In this document: positions 1 through 6,710 of the stretch, one piece after another
How positions within the stretch are numbered: position 1 is the first letter of the stretch
How the letters are laid out: the number at the start of each line of letters is the position of its first letter
Assembly: GCA_035527715.1 (NCBI GenBank)
Contig: DATKZY010000129.1
Location: 1 to 21,083 of the forward strand
Source: DSUN01 sp035527715
Lineage (GTDB): Bacteria; Planctomycetota; PUPC01; DSUN01
DNA: 21,083 nucleotides
Reading direction: 5' to 3'
The notes under the pieces: model-generated
What the model was told of the DNA's origin: nothing
Database searches by the model: none
Seen by the model: only the letters and a program-made list of their open reading frames with translations
Translations under genes and position numbers: made by a program

Positions 1-2
1 GC

Positions 3-1400
3 CGGGGCCAGACGGCGCTGTGCCGCCGCAGCTTCCTCTCGTCTCTCGGGCTCGGCGGGGCCTCGCTCGTCATCGTGAGACAGGCCAGGGCGAAGGAGCC
101 GAGCCAAGTGGCTTCCAGCATCCTGCTCAGCAAGACTGGCAGCGACAGGGCAACGGCCTACGTGATGAGCAACAAGGTCGCGCGCCGGCGCGGCCTCCTC
201 GTGTGCACCTGGCTCGGGAGCGACCGCCAGAACTGCTGGGCACTTGTCGAGCCGACCGACGCGAAGCTGCTCAAGCAGGGAGTCGTCGGGGAGCCGCGGA
301 CGGATAACCACTGCGGCGGCGCCCTGGCCACGGACACCGATGGCACGCTGCACCTCGTCGTCGGGGCGCACCACGGGTCGTTCGAGCACTACCGCATGCC
401 GCCCGACCAGGAGGCCTGGGAGCCGGTCGCCGACGGCCGTGCGCTCGGGCAGGCGGCAACCTACCCGAGCGTCGTGTGCGACGGCGCGGGCACCCTGCAC
501 CTGGCCTATCGCCAGGAGCGGGGCGGCCGTGACCCCCGCGTGTGCTACTGCCGGCGGCCGCGGGACGGGAAGTGGGCCGAGCCGCGCGTGCTGGTGGCGA
601 GCGCCGTCGCCGAGCATAGCTGGGTCACAAACGCCATCGAGGTGGGGCCGAAGGGGCGAGTGCACCTCATTGTCTCCAACACCCTGCCCGTCCCCGAGGC
701 AGGTCCTGAGGCCCGCTACTACGGGGCCTCGCATTTGCACTCGGACGACTCAGGGGCGACGTGGCGGCAGCTCGGGCGCGCGGAGCCCCTGAAGGGGCCC
801 GCGCCGGCCGCCGTCCTCGCGCGGATCGAGTGCGATGCTCTCGACCCCGCGCGCACCGAGAAGGAGTACGGCGCCGCCCCAGGCCCGCTCAACTCGTACT
901 ACCACAAGATCCTCCTGTCGAACCCCGCCATTGACGAGGCCGGCCAGCCCTGGGTCATCGTCCACAACCTGCTGACGCGGACGGCATCGCTCTTCCGCTG
1001 GCAGGGCGCCGCTGGCTGGGCGGCCACGCCGCTGCTGGATGCGGTTCGCTCCGTCCTGCCGGGGTTCCACATCCAGCATTGCGGCCAGCTTTCGCGCCAC
1101 AGGGACGGCACAGTAGAGGCCGTGCTGATGGCGGCGCCGGAGGGCGAGCGGGCATGGGGCGCGAAGGGCACCAGGCTTGTCCGCGTCCTGGTGGGGCCTG
1201 CGGGCGCCATCCGCAGGACGGAGCTCATGTGCCCGCAGGAGGAGTCCGACGTGCCCTGCTGGCTGCCGAGCCTCGAGCGCTGGTGCTGGCACGCGCCGGT
1301 CGAGCGGCCGGCCCTGCTCTACACGCGCGGCATCAACGCCGGCGGCTACCAGCACAATCGGAATAGCGTGAACACCGAGGTCTGGGCGCAGCCTCGGTAA
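3..1400 (+). CDS. Tat-exported BNR_4-type beta-propeller protein (5' partial)
   Basis: The reading frame is open to the left edge of the window, so the true start lies outside it. The first GTG, at 75, is not the start: the codons before it encode a twin-arginine signal, with CRRSFLSSLGLGG followed by a hydrophobic stretch and an RQARAKE end, placing cleavage near base 95. The mature part resembles BNR_4 (sialidase-like propeller) proteins. It has repeated blade-like segments such as DTDGTLHLVVGAHHG, GAGTLHLAYR, GPKGRVHLIVSN and DDSGATWRQLG, the last being an Asp-box-like motif. Proteins of this family act on, or resemble enzymes that act on, polysaccharides, but no substrate can be assigned here. 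Export folded through Tat to the periplasm or outside is inferred from the signal. It lies 23 bases upstream of a small membrane protein gene that has its own ribosome site. I am confident of the fold class and weak on function. Confidence 0.8.
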   Translation, partial: RGQTALCRRSFLSSLGLGGASLVIVRQARAKEPSQVASSILLSKTGSDRATAYVMSNKVARRRGLLVCTWLGSDRQNCWALVEPTDAKLLKQGVVGEPRTDNHCGGALATDTDGTLHLVVGAHHGSFEHYRMPPDQEAWEPVADGRALGQAATYPSVVCDGAGTLHLAYRQERGGRDPRVCYCRRPRDGKWAEPRVLVASAVAEHSWVTNAIEVGPKGRVHLIVSNTLPVPEAGPEARYYGASHLHSDDSGATWRQLGRAEPLKGPAPAAVLARIECDALDPARTEKEYGAAPGPLNSYYHKILLSNPAIDEAGQPWVIVHNLLTRTASLFRWQGAAGWAATPLLDAVRSVLPGFHIQHCGQLSRHRDGTVEAVLMAAPEGERAWGAKGTRLVRVLVGPAGAIRRTELMCPQEESDVPCWLPSLERWCWHAPVERPALLYTRGINAGGYQHNRNSVNTEVWAQPR

Positions 1401-1423
1401 CGCAAGGAAAGGAGAGCGCCGTC

Positions 1424-1672
1424 ATGAGCAAGTCGAAGGTGGCGGCCGTCGTTGCCGGCGGCGTCGTCGTGGCCTGCGTCGCGTTTGTGGTCTTCCTCCT
1501 CGTCATCAAGGCGCTCTGGGCGTGGACCATGCCCGACCTGTTCCCTGAGGCGGTGAAGCAGGGCCTGGTGGCCGAGACGATCTCGTGGGGCACGGCGGCC
1601 AAGGTGGCCCTCTTCCTCGGCATTCTCGCGGGCATTGGCAAGGGCGGCCACGTTCATAGCCATCGGGCTTAG
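1424..1672 (+). CDS. Small two-helix membrane protein, function unknown
   Basis: This is an 82-residue protein starting at ATG with a good ribosome site (AAAGGAGA, 1408-1415). Residues 5-30 form a strongly hydrophobic helix rich in Val and Ala, followed by an amphipathic stretch (WTMPDLFPEAVKQG) and a second hydrophobic segment at about 54-70. The protein ends in a short basic, His-containing tail (HVHSHRA). It is probably an inner-membrane protein with both termini on the same side. It follows the BNR_4 gene after 23 bases and is likely co-transcribed with it. I do not recognise the family. Codon use matches the neighbours and the ribosome site is convincing, so I take it as a real gene. Confidence 0.65.
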   Translation: MSKSKVAAVVAGGVVVACVAFVVFLLVIKALWAWTMPDLFPEAVKQGLVAETISWGTAAKVALFLGILAGIGKGGHVHSHRA

Positions 1673-1756
1673 GAACCATCGCGGAACCCACGCGGCGGCC
1701 GGGCTGCAGTGGAGGGCACCCGTCCCCGCCGTTTCCCCCGCCGCCGCCCCATCGTG

Positions 1757-1762
1757 TATAAT
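1757..1762 (+). promoter_or_regulatory. -10 element of the cupin promoter
   Basis: A perfect TATAAT stands in very GC-rich surroundings about 60 bases before the cupin start. The -35 is poor: the best candidate is TTTCCC at 1732-1737 with a 19-base spacer. The bases just downstream are GGCCGCGG, a GC-only discriminator like those of the other two TATAAT promoters in the window. Transcription would start near 1769. Confidence 0.5.
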
Positions 1763-1823
1763 GGCCGCGGCACGCGAACTGGCGCGGCGTCGCTCCACGG
1801 TTCCCGGCAGGAGGCACACGATC

Positions 1824-2165
1824 ATGGAACGCGTGAACGAGGGCGAGAAGCAGTACCGCGACGGCGACCACGGGGTGAAGTACCTCTTCCGCGGCCCGAG
1901 GCTCGACTGGGGGGTCCTCCGCTTCCTTCCCGGCCAGCAGCTCGGCACGCACTTCCACGAGAAAGTCGAGGAGACCTTCTACTTCACCCACGGCACCCCC
2001 CTCGTCGTCGTCAACGGCCAGGAATACCGCGTCCGCGTCGGCGACGCCTTCCGGATGGCGCCAGGAGACGTCCACAACATCATCAACGACACGGCCGAGG
2101 CGATGGACGCGGTGTTCATCAAGAGCGACTATTTGCCGAAGGACAAGGTGGATGTGAAGGCGTGA
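1824..2165 (+). CDS. Single-domain cupin protein
   Basis: The protein has 113 residues. I chose the ATG at 1824 over an in-frame upstream ATG because CAGGAGG lies 9 bases before it and a TATAAT promoter lies between the two candidates. Cupin motif 1 is visible at residues 41-50 (GTHFHEKVEE, ligands His43, His45 and Glu49 or Glu50) and motif 2 at 73-88 (G-x6-PGDVHNIIN, ligand His84). It is therefore a small metal-binding beta-barrel of the mannose-6-phosphate-isomerase-like cupin type. Such stand-alone cupins bind or isomerise sugars, act as dioxygenases or serve as sensors, and the sequence does not decide among these. It is cytosolic, with no signal peptide. A junction filled by two heptad repeat arrays separates it from the helicase gene, so co-transcription with that gene is uncertain. 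Confidence 0.8.
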   Translation: MERVNEGEKQYRDGDHGVKYLFRGPRLDWGVLRFLPGQQLGTHFHEKVEETFYFTHGTPLVVVNGQEYRVRVGDAFRMAPGDVHNIINDTAEAMDAVFIKSDYLPKDKVDVKA

Positions 2166-2188
2166 GACGTGCCGCGTGCCGCGTGACA
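2161..2188 (+). repeat. Heptad tandem array, unit CGTGNNN, 4 units
   Basis: Four consecutive 7-base units: CGTGAGA, CGTGCCG, CGTGCCG, CGTGACA. The first unit contains the stop codon of the cupin gene. This array and the next one fill almost the whole junction before the helicase gene. Confidence 0.75.
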
Positions 2189-2199
2189 GGACGGGTCTG

Positions 2200-2234
2200 A
2201 AATCGCAAATCGCAAGTCGGCAATCGGGAATCCC
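2200..2234 (+). repeat. Heptad tandem array, unit AAATCGC-like, 5 units
   Basis: Five consecutive 7-base units: AAATCGC, AAATCGC, AAGTCGG, CAATCGG, GAATCCC. The first two are identical and the others drift in the outer bases while keeping A-A/G-T-C at positions 2-5. It ends 15 bases before the GTG proposed as the helicase start. Confidence 0.8.
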
Positions 2235-2249
2235 AGCTACCGGCGGCTG

Positions 2250-5120
2250 GTGTTTGTGGACCTGGAGACGACGGGCCTGGACGCCGCGGCCGAGGAGATC
2301 ATCGAATTCGCCGCGGTGCGGGTGGTGGAGGGCAAGGTGGAGGGCGAGTTCTCGCGCCTGGCGAACCCCGGGCGGCCGCTGTCGCTGACCATCACGAAGC
2401 TGACGGGGATCACGGACGCCGCTCTGCGCCGCCAACCCCCGAGCCGCGCCGTGCTCGCCGAGTTCCTCCGCTTCGTCGGCGACGACGCGGTGGTCGCCCA
2501 CAACGCCAGCTTCGACGTCGGCTTCCTCAAGCAGAAGAGCGACGGCTACTTCCAGAATACGGCCCTGGACACGCTCGAGCTGTCCCGCATCCTCTATCCC
2601 GCCCTGGAGCACCACGACCTCGACACGATGACGCTCACGCTGGGCCTGCCGGTCGAGCAGCGGCACCGAGCGCTTGACGACGCCCGCGTGCTCGTGGGTC
2701 TCTGGCAGCGGCTGCTCGAGCGGCTCGACGACCTGCCCTTCGAGGTCGTGGCCGCCCTCAGCGCCATCTCTGGCCTCACCACGTGGCCCGCCCGCCACCT
2801 GTTCCTGGAGGCCGAGGCGAAACGCCTCACCGGCGCCTTCGACGTCGCGGCGCCGAGCTACTACAAGCTGCTGCGGGACTTCGGCAGTGTGATTGACGCC
2901 GGCCGCAACGCCCGCCGCGACTACGACCCCGCGCAGCGTCCGCCCCCGAAGCGCCTCGACGTGCCGCGCATCCAGGGCCTCCTCGGCCAGGGCGGCCTCT
3001 TCAGCCAGAAGCTCCCCGGCTACGAGTTCCGCCCCCAACAGGTCCGCATGGCCGAGCTGGTCGCCCAGGCATTCAACGAGGGGCAGCACCTGCTCGTCGA
3101 GGCCGGCACAGGCGTCGGCAAGTCCATCGCCTATCTCATCCCCGCCATCCACTGGGCACGCACGAACGGCGACAAGATCGTCATCTCGACGAACACGAAG
3201 AACCTCCAGGAGCAGCTCTTCTTCAAGGACATCCCGCTCATCCAGCAGGTGCTGGAGGTGCCCTTCCAGGCGGCCCTGATCAAGGGGCGGGCCAACTACC
3301 TGTGCGCCCGCAAGCTCCTCTACCTGCTCGAAGAGGCGGAGCGGGAGCTGAGCGAGGAGGAGCGGGTGGCCTTCCTTGCGGCCCTGGTGTGGGCGGCGGA
3401 CACCCAGACGGGCGACGTGGCCGAGGCGACCGGCTTCCTGGCCTTCCGCCAGGCCGACCTGTGGCCGAAGCTCTGCGCGTCCGGCGAGGAGTGCGCGGGG
3501 CCGAATTGCCGCCAGCGGCGCCACTGCTTCCTGGCCTACGCCCGCGCCCTCTCGATGCTCGCCGACGTCGTCGTCGCCAACCACGCGGTCGTCTTCGCCG
3601 AGCTGGGCATGGACAGTGTGGTGTTGCCGCCCTATGCCCACGTGGTCTTTGACGAGGCCCACAACCTCGAGGACGCGGCGACCGAGTTCCTGGCGCGCGA
3701 GGTGGACCGCTGGCAGGTCGCCCGCCTCCTCCGCCGCCTGCTCCGCCGCGACAAGAACGCCCCCGAGCGCGGCCTCCTCCCCAGCATCCGCTACCGCATG
3801 AAGAAAGGCCGCGAGCGCGACCTCACCCCGGAGGAAGAGGCACTCGACCGCTTCATCGTGGACGTCTATGCCGACGTGGAGGAGGTGCAGAACCGCCTCG
3901 ACGGCTTTCTCCAGGCCATCGAGATGGTCTTTGGCGCCACCCGCAAGGGCGCCGACGCCGTGCGCTATGAGGCCAAGACCCGCGAGCCGAGGCACTGGGA
4001 GCCCGTCGAGGTCGAGAAGAAGGCGACCGTCTCCGTCATCGCCGGGCTGCGGAAGCGGCTCGAACGGCTCACGGAGAGCCTGGAGTTGATGGTCGAGCGC
4101 GACTTCCCGCACCGCGCCGAATCCGTCTACGACCTGCGCGGCATCGAGGGCAGCCTGGGCGAGCTTCAGGAGACGATGGACTTCCTCGTGGCGGGGGACG
4201 ACGAGACGTATGTCTACTGGATCGAGCGCTACGGCCGCCGCAAGCCGTCGTACCGTGTCGCCGCCGCACCCATCCGCGTCGGGCCGAAGCTCAAGCAGCT
4301 CCTCTACGACCGCAAGGACACCATCATCTTCACCTCGGCCACGCTCACGGCCGCGCGCAGCTTCGAGTTCCTCAAAGACCGCATCGGCCTCGACCAGGTC
4401 GAGAAGGGGAAGCTCATCGAGGAGGACGTCGGCTCGCCCTTCGACTACGACCGACAGATGCTTGTCCTGGTGCCGAGCTTCCTGCCAGAGCCGGGTGCCG
4501 AGGAGGGCGCGTTCTCGGCCCACGTGAGCAAGCTGCTGATTGATGTCTTCCGCGCGAGCGGTGGGCGGGGCCTCGGGCTCTTCACCGCCTACTCGATGCT
4601 CAACGACGCCTACCCCAAGCTCAAAGCGGCCCTGGAGGCCGAGGGCATCCTCGTCCTCGGCCAGGGCTTCGACGGCGAACGCCGAGCCATCACCAACATC
4701 TTTCAGCGCGACACCGCGTCCGTCCTCCTCGGCACCGACAGCTTCTGGGAGGGCGTGGACGTGCCGGGCGAGTCGCTGAGCTGCCTGGTCATCACCAAGC
4801 TGCCATTCGCGGTGCACACGGCGCCGGTCGTGCAGGCGCGTTGCGAAGAGGTGCAGGCGCGCGGGTTCAGCTCGTTCCGCCATTACTCGCTGCCCAGCGC
4901 GGTGATCCGGTTCAAGCAAGGCGCAGGCCGCCTGATTCGCACGAAGACGGACTTCGGGGCCGTCGTCGTCCTCGACCGCCGCGTTCTCACGCGGAACTAT
5001 GGCTCGAGCTTCCTCCGATCCCTGCCGACCACGTACCGCGCCTGCGCCAATCCCCGCCACCTGTGCGACATGATCCGAGCGTTTCTTCGCGCCCACGAGC
5101 CGGCGAAGGAGGCACCGTGA
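2250..5120 (+). CDS. dinG: DinG-family ATP-dependent helicase with N-terminal DEDDh exonuclease
   Basis: This 956-residue protein carries a 3'-5' exonuclease and an XPD/DinG-like superfamily 2 helicase, the layout of Firmicutes DinG. The exonuclease has ExoI VDLETTG (Asp4, Glu6), ExoII HNASFD (His84-Asp89) and ExoIII HRALDD (His139, Asp144). The helicase has Walker A AGTGVGKS (Lys291), DEAH at 468-471, SFWEGVDVPG, and motif VI QGAGRLIRTKTD. Cys352, Cys415, Cys420 and Cys426 have the spacing of the Fe-S cysteines of E. coli DinG, so this copy probably binds a 4Fe-4S cluster. The likely role is unwinding DNA or R-loop structures during repair in the cytosol. The start is uncertain: GTG at 2250 leaves only three residues before the catalytic Asp, and the open frame continues upstream to 2187 (it would read SYRRLVFVDLE) without an ATG, GTG or TTG. 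The stop overlaps the next start by 4 bases. Confidence 0.93.
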   Translation: MFVDLETTGLDAAAEEIIEFAAVRVVEGKVEGEFSRLANPGRPLSLTITKLTGITDAALRRQPPSRAVLAEFLRFVGDDAVVAHNASFDVGFLKQKSDGYFQNTALDTLELSRILYPALEHHDLDTMTLTLGLPVEQRHRALDDARVLVGLWQRLLERLDDLPFEVVAALSAISGLTTWPARHLFLEAEAKRLTGAFDVAAPSYYKLLRDFGSVIDAGRNARRDYDPAQRPPPKRLDVPRIQGLLGQGGLFSQKLPGYEFRPQQVRMAELVAQAFNEGQHLLVEAGTGVGKSIAYLIPAIHWARTNGDKIVISTNTKNLQEQLFFKDIPLIQQVLEVPFQAALIKGRANYLCARKLLYLLEEAERELSEEERVAFLAALVWAADTQTGDVAEATGFLAFRQADLWPKLCASGEECAGPNCRQRRHCFLAYARALSMLADVVVANHAVVFAELGMDSVVLPPYAHVVFDEAHNLEDAATEFLAREVDRWQVARLLRRLLRRDKNAPERGLLPSIRYRMKKGRERDLTPEEEALDRFIVDVYADVEEVQNRLDGFLQAIEMVFGATRKGADAVRYEAKTREPRHWEPVEVEKKATVSVIAGLRKRLERLTESLELMVERDFPHRAESVYDLRGIEGSLGELQETMDFLVAGDDETYVYWIERYGRRKPSYRVAAAPIRVGPKLKQLLYDRKDTIIFTSATLTAARSFEFLKDRIGLDQVEKGKLIEEDVGSPFDYDRQMLVLVPSFLPEPGAEEGAFSAHVSKLLIDVFRASGGRGLGLFTAYSMLNDAYPKLKAALEAEGILVLGQGFDGERRAITNIFQRDTASVLLGTDSFWEGVDVPGESLSCLVITKLPFAVHTAPVVQARCEEVQARGFSSFRHYSLPSAVIRFKQGAGRLIRTKTDFGAVVVLDRRVLTRNYGSSFLRSLPTTYRACANPRHLCDMIRAFLRAHEPAKEAP

Positions 5121-5560
5121 GGCCACCCGACCGCGGCGCCTACTGCCTGCTGATCCACCTCCAGGCCGACCGCGAGGCAACCGTCGGGCGGCTGGGGCGT
5201 TTCCGCTTTCCGAAAGGCTACTACGTCTACTGCGGCAGCGCCATGCGAGGCCTGGCTGCCCGCATCGCCCGACACCAGCGGCGGGTGAAGAAGCTTCGCT
5301 GGCACATTGACTGCCTCCTCGCCCTCCCCGCCGCGCGGTTCGTCGCCTGCGTGCCCTATCCCTCGCACCGCCGCGAGGAATGCGCGATCAACCAGCAAGT
5401 CCAGCGGCTCCCAGGGGCCGGCATACCGGTCCACGGCTTCGGGTCGTCCGACTGCACGCGGGGCTGTCCCGCGCACCTGACGTACTTCGAGAGATGTCCC
5501 GGTCTTCCTGGTCCTATTCCGCAATCCGCAACCGCAATTGAGGCGAGGAACCCGTCATGA
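5117..5560 (+). CDS. DUF123 (GIY-YIG-like) protein
   Basis: The protein has 147 residues. Translation starts at a GTG that overlaps the helicase stop (GTGA), with AAGGAGG 4 bases upstream. It matches the DUF123 group of GIY-YIG-related proteins: GAYCLLIHL at residues 8-16, then FPKGYYVYCGSAMRGLAARI with the variant Y-V-Y strand and following Arg, then KKLRWHIDCLL, and the C-terminal SDCTRGCPAHLTYF typical of the family. Family members appear alone or attached to endonuclease III. A nuclease or nucleic-acid role is inferred from the fold, not shown. Coupling to the exonuclease-helicase gene suggests a DNA repair setting. The last ~15 residues run through a degenerate heptad repeat and look like a read-through extension beyond the domain. 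The stop overlaps the next ATG by 4 bases (ATGA). Confidence 0.85.
   Translation: MRPPDRGAYCLLIHLQADREATVGRLGRFRFPKGYYVYCGSAMRGLAARIARHQRRVKKLRWHIDCLLALPAARFVACVPYPSHRREECAINQQVQRLPGAGIPVHGFGSSDCTRGCPAHLTYFERCPGLPGPIPQSATAIEARNPS
5516..5537 (+). repeat. Degenerate heptad array, unit AATCCGC-like, about 3 units
   Basis: ATTCCGC, AATCCGC and AACCGCA stand in tandem, the last out of register by one base. The units resemble those of the 2200-2234 array (core AATC-GC). The array lies inside the 3' end of the DUF123 gene, just before the ribosome site of the aldolase gene. Confidence 0.5.
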
Positions 5561-6597
5561 ACCTGCCGATTGACCTCCGCAGTGACACCGTCACCAAGCC
5601 CTCTCCCGCGATGCGCCAGGCCATGGCCAGCGCCGAGGTCGGCGACGACGTGGCCCGCGAGGACCCCACCATCAACCGCCTGGAGGAGCTGTGCGCCGAG
5701 CTGTACGGGATGGAGGCATCGCTCTTCGTCCCCTCGGGCTCGATGGCCAATCAGGTGGCGATCAAGACCTGGACGCAGGCGGGCGACGAGATGATCGTGG
5801 ACCTGAACGCCCATTGCTACAACCTCGAGAGCGCGGCCATCGCGGCGCTGTCGGGCGTGCAGGTCACGCCCGTCGAGGGCCGGCGGGGCATCATGACCGC
5901 CGAGCAGGTCGAGGCCCGCATCCGCCCAAACAACGTCCACCACGGCCCGACCACCCTCATCGCCATCGAGAACACCCACAACCGCGGTGGCGGCTCGATC
6001 TATCCCGTCGAGACCGTCGCCGCCATCGGCGAGATCGCGCAGCGTCGCGGCATCCGACTCCATCTCGACGGCGCCCGGCTGCTCAACGCCTGCGTCGAGA
6101 AGAGGGTCAGGCCGAGCGATTACACGCGGCACTGCGATTCGGCCACGCTCTGCTTCTCGAAGGGCCTCGGCTGCCCCGTCGGATCGGTCGTGGCCGGGCC
6201 GCGCGACTTCATCGAGCGGGCGCGCCGCTGGCGGAAAGTCTTCGGCGGCGGGATGCGCCAGGCCGGCATTCTGGCTGCGGCGGCTATCTATGCCCTCGAG
6301 CGCAATGTCGAGCGACTCGCCGAAGACCACGCCAACGCCCGCCTGCTGGCCCGCGGCCTCGCCGAGATCGACACCCTCGACCTCAACCCCGACGAGGTCG
6401 AGACCAACATGGTCTTCTTCGACTGCCCTCGCACGGGAATGGCCGCTGCGGCCCTGAAACAGACGATGGCGAAGGCGGGCGTACTCATGTACGACACCGC
6501 GCCGCACCGCATTCGCCTCGTCACCCACCTCGACGTCGGCCGCGAGCAAGTAGTTGAGGCCATAGGCATTTTCAAGCAGGTGCTGATGTCGGTTTGA
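5557..6597 (+). CDS. ltaE: Low-specificity L-threonine aldolase
   Basis: The protein has 346 residues, the usual size for this PLP fold-type I enzyme, which cleaves L-threonine and L-allo-threonine to glycine and acetaldehyde in the cytosol. The start LRSDTVTKPSPAMRQAM and the segment GDDVAREDPTINRLEE are signature for the family. SGSMANQVAI binds the cofactor phosphate, HLDGARLLNA holds the Asp that pairs with the pyridine nitrogen, and CFSKGLGCPVGS carries the Schiff-base Lys202. The ATG overlaps the previous stop by 4 bases and has GAGGCGAGGAA upstream. Pairing with a repair helicase and a GIY-YIG-like gene has no obvious metabolic logic. The stop TGA lies inside the -35 hexamer proposed for the next operon. 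Confidence 0.95.
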   Translation: MNLPIDLRSDTVTKPSPAMRQAMASAEVGDDVAREDPTINRLEELCAELYGMEASLFVPSGSMANQVAIKTWTQAGDEMIVDLNAHCYNLESAAIAALSGVQVTPVEGRRGIMTAEQVEARIRPNNVHHGPTTLIAIENTHNRGGGSIYPVETVAAIGEIAQRRGIRLHLDGARLLNACVEKRVRPSDYTRHCDSATLCFSKGLGCPVGSVVAGPRDFIERARRWRKVFGGGMRQAGILAAAAIYALERNVERLAEDHANARLLARGLAEIDTLDLNPDEVETNMVFFDCPRTGMAAAALKQTMAKAGVLMYDTAPHRIRLVTHLDVGREQVVEAIGIFKQVLMSV

Positions 6598-6622
6598 TCG
6601 AGCGGGGGGCGGGGGCTACGAT
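6594..6622 (+). promoter_or_regulatory. Sigma70-like promoter of the KS operon
   Basis: TTGATC (6594-6599) and TACGAT (6617-6622) are separated by exactly 17 bases. The -35 contains the aldolase stop codon. The predicted start near 6629 coincides with the first base of the GGGACC arm of the leader hairpin. Confidence 0.6.
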
Positions 6623-6628
6623 AGAGAC

Positions 6629-6689
6629 GGGACCTATGGGACATGTCGGGCCCATTCGTCCCATTGGTCCCATTCGTCCCATTGGTCCC
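6629..6689 (+). promoter_or_regulatory. Leader with two alternative 14-bp hairpins
   Basis: GGGACCTATGGGAC (6629-6642) is the reverse complement, with one mismatch, of GTCCCATTGGTCCC, which occurs twice, at 6658-6671 and 6676-6689. The first pairing leaves a 15-base loop and the second a 33-base loop, and the two exclude each other. The leader would be about 82 bases long. Whether it regulates anything is inference. Confidence 0.5.
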
Positions 6690-6695
6690 ATTTCC
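6651..6695 (+). repeat. 9-bp tandem array, unit CCCATTSGT, 5 units
   Basis: Five 9-base units alternate strictly: CCCATTCGT, CCCATTGGT, CCCATTCGT, CCCATTGGT, CCCATTTCC (the last degenerate). It supplies the right arms of the leader hairpins and ends 15 bases before the KS start codon. Confidence 0.85.
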
Positions 6696-6710
6696 TGAGC
6701 TTGACGGCCC

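Noticed and set aside
2187..2249. N-terminal extension of the helicase as a firm call
   Set aside because: The frame is open and SYRRLVFVDLE looks natural, but no ATG, GTG or TTG is available and the codons run through a repeat array; only the uncertainty is recorded.
1506..5180. 1224-codon open frame on the minus strand
   Set aside because: It is the antisense shadow of the DinG gene and its neighbours. It has no motifs, its composition (Arg, Leu, Glu, Asp, His-rich) is typical of GC-rich antisense frames, and the plus strand carries clear domains.
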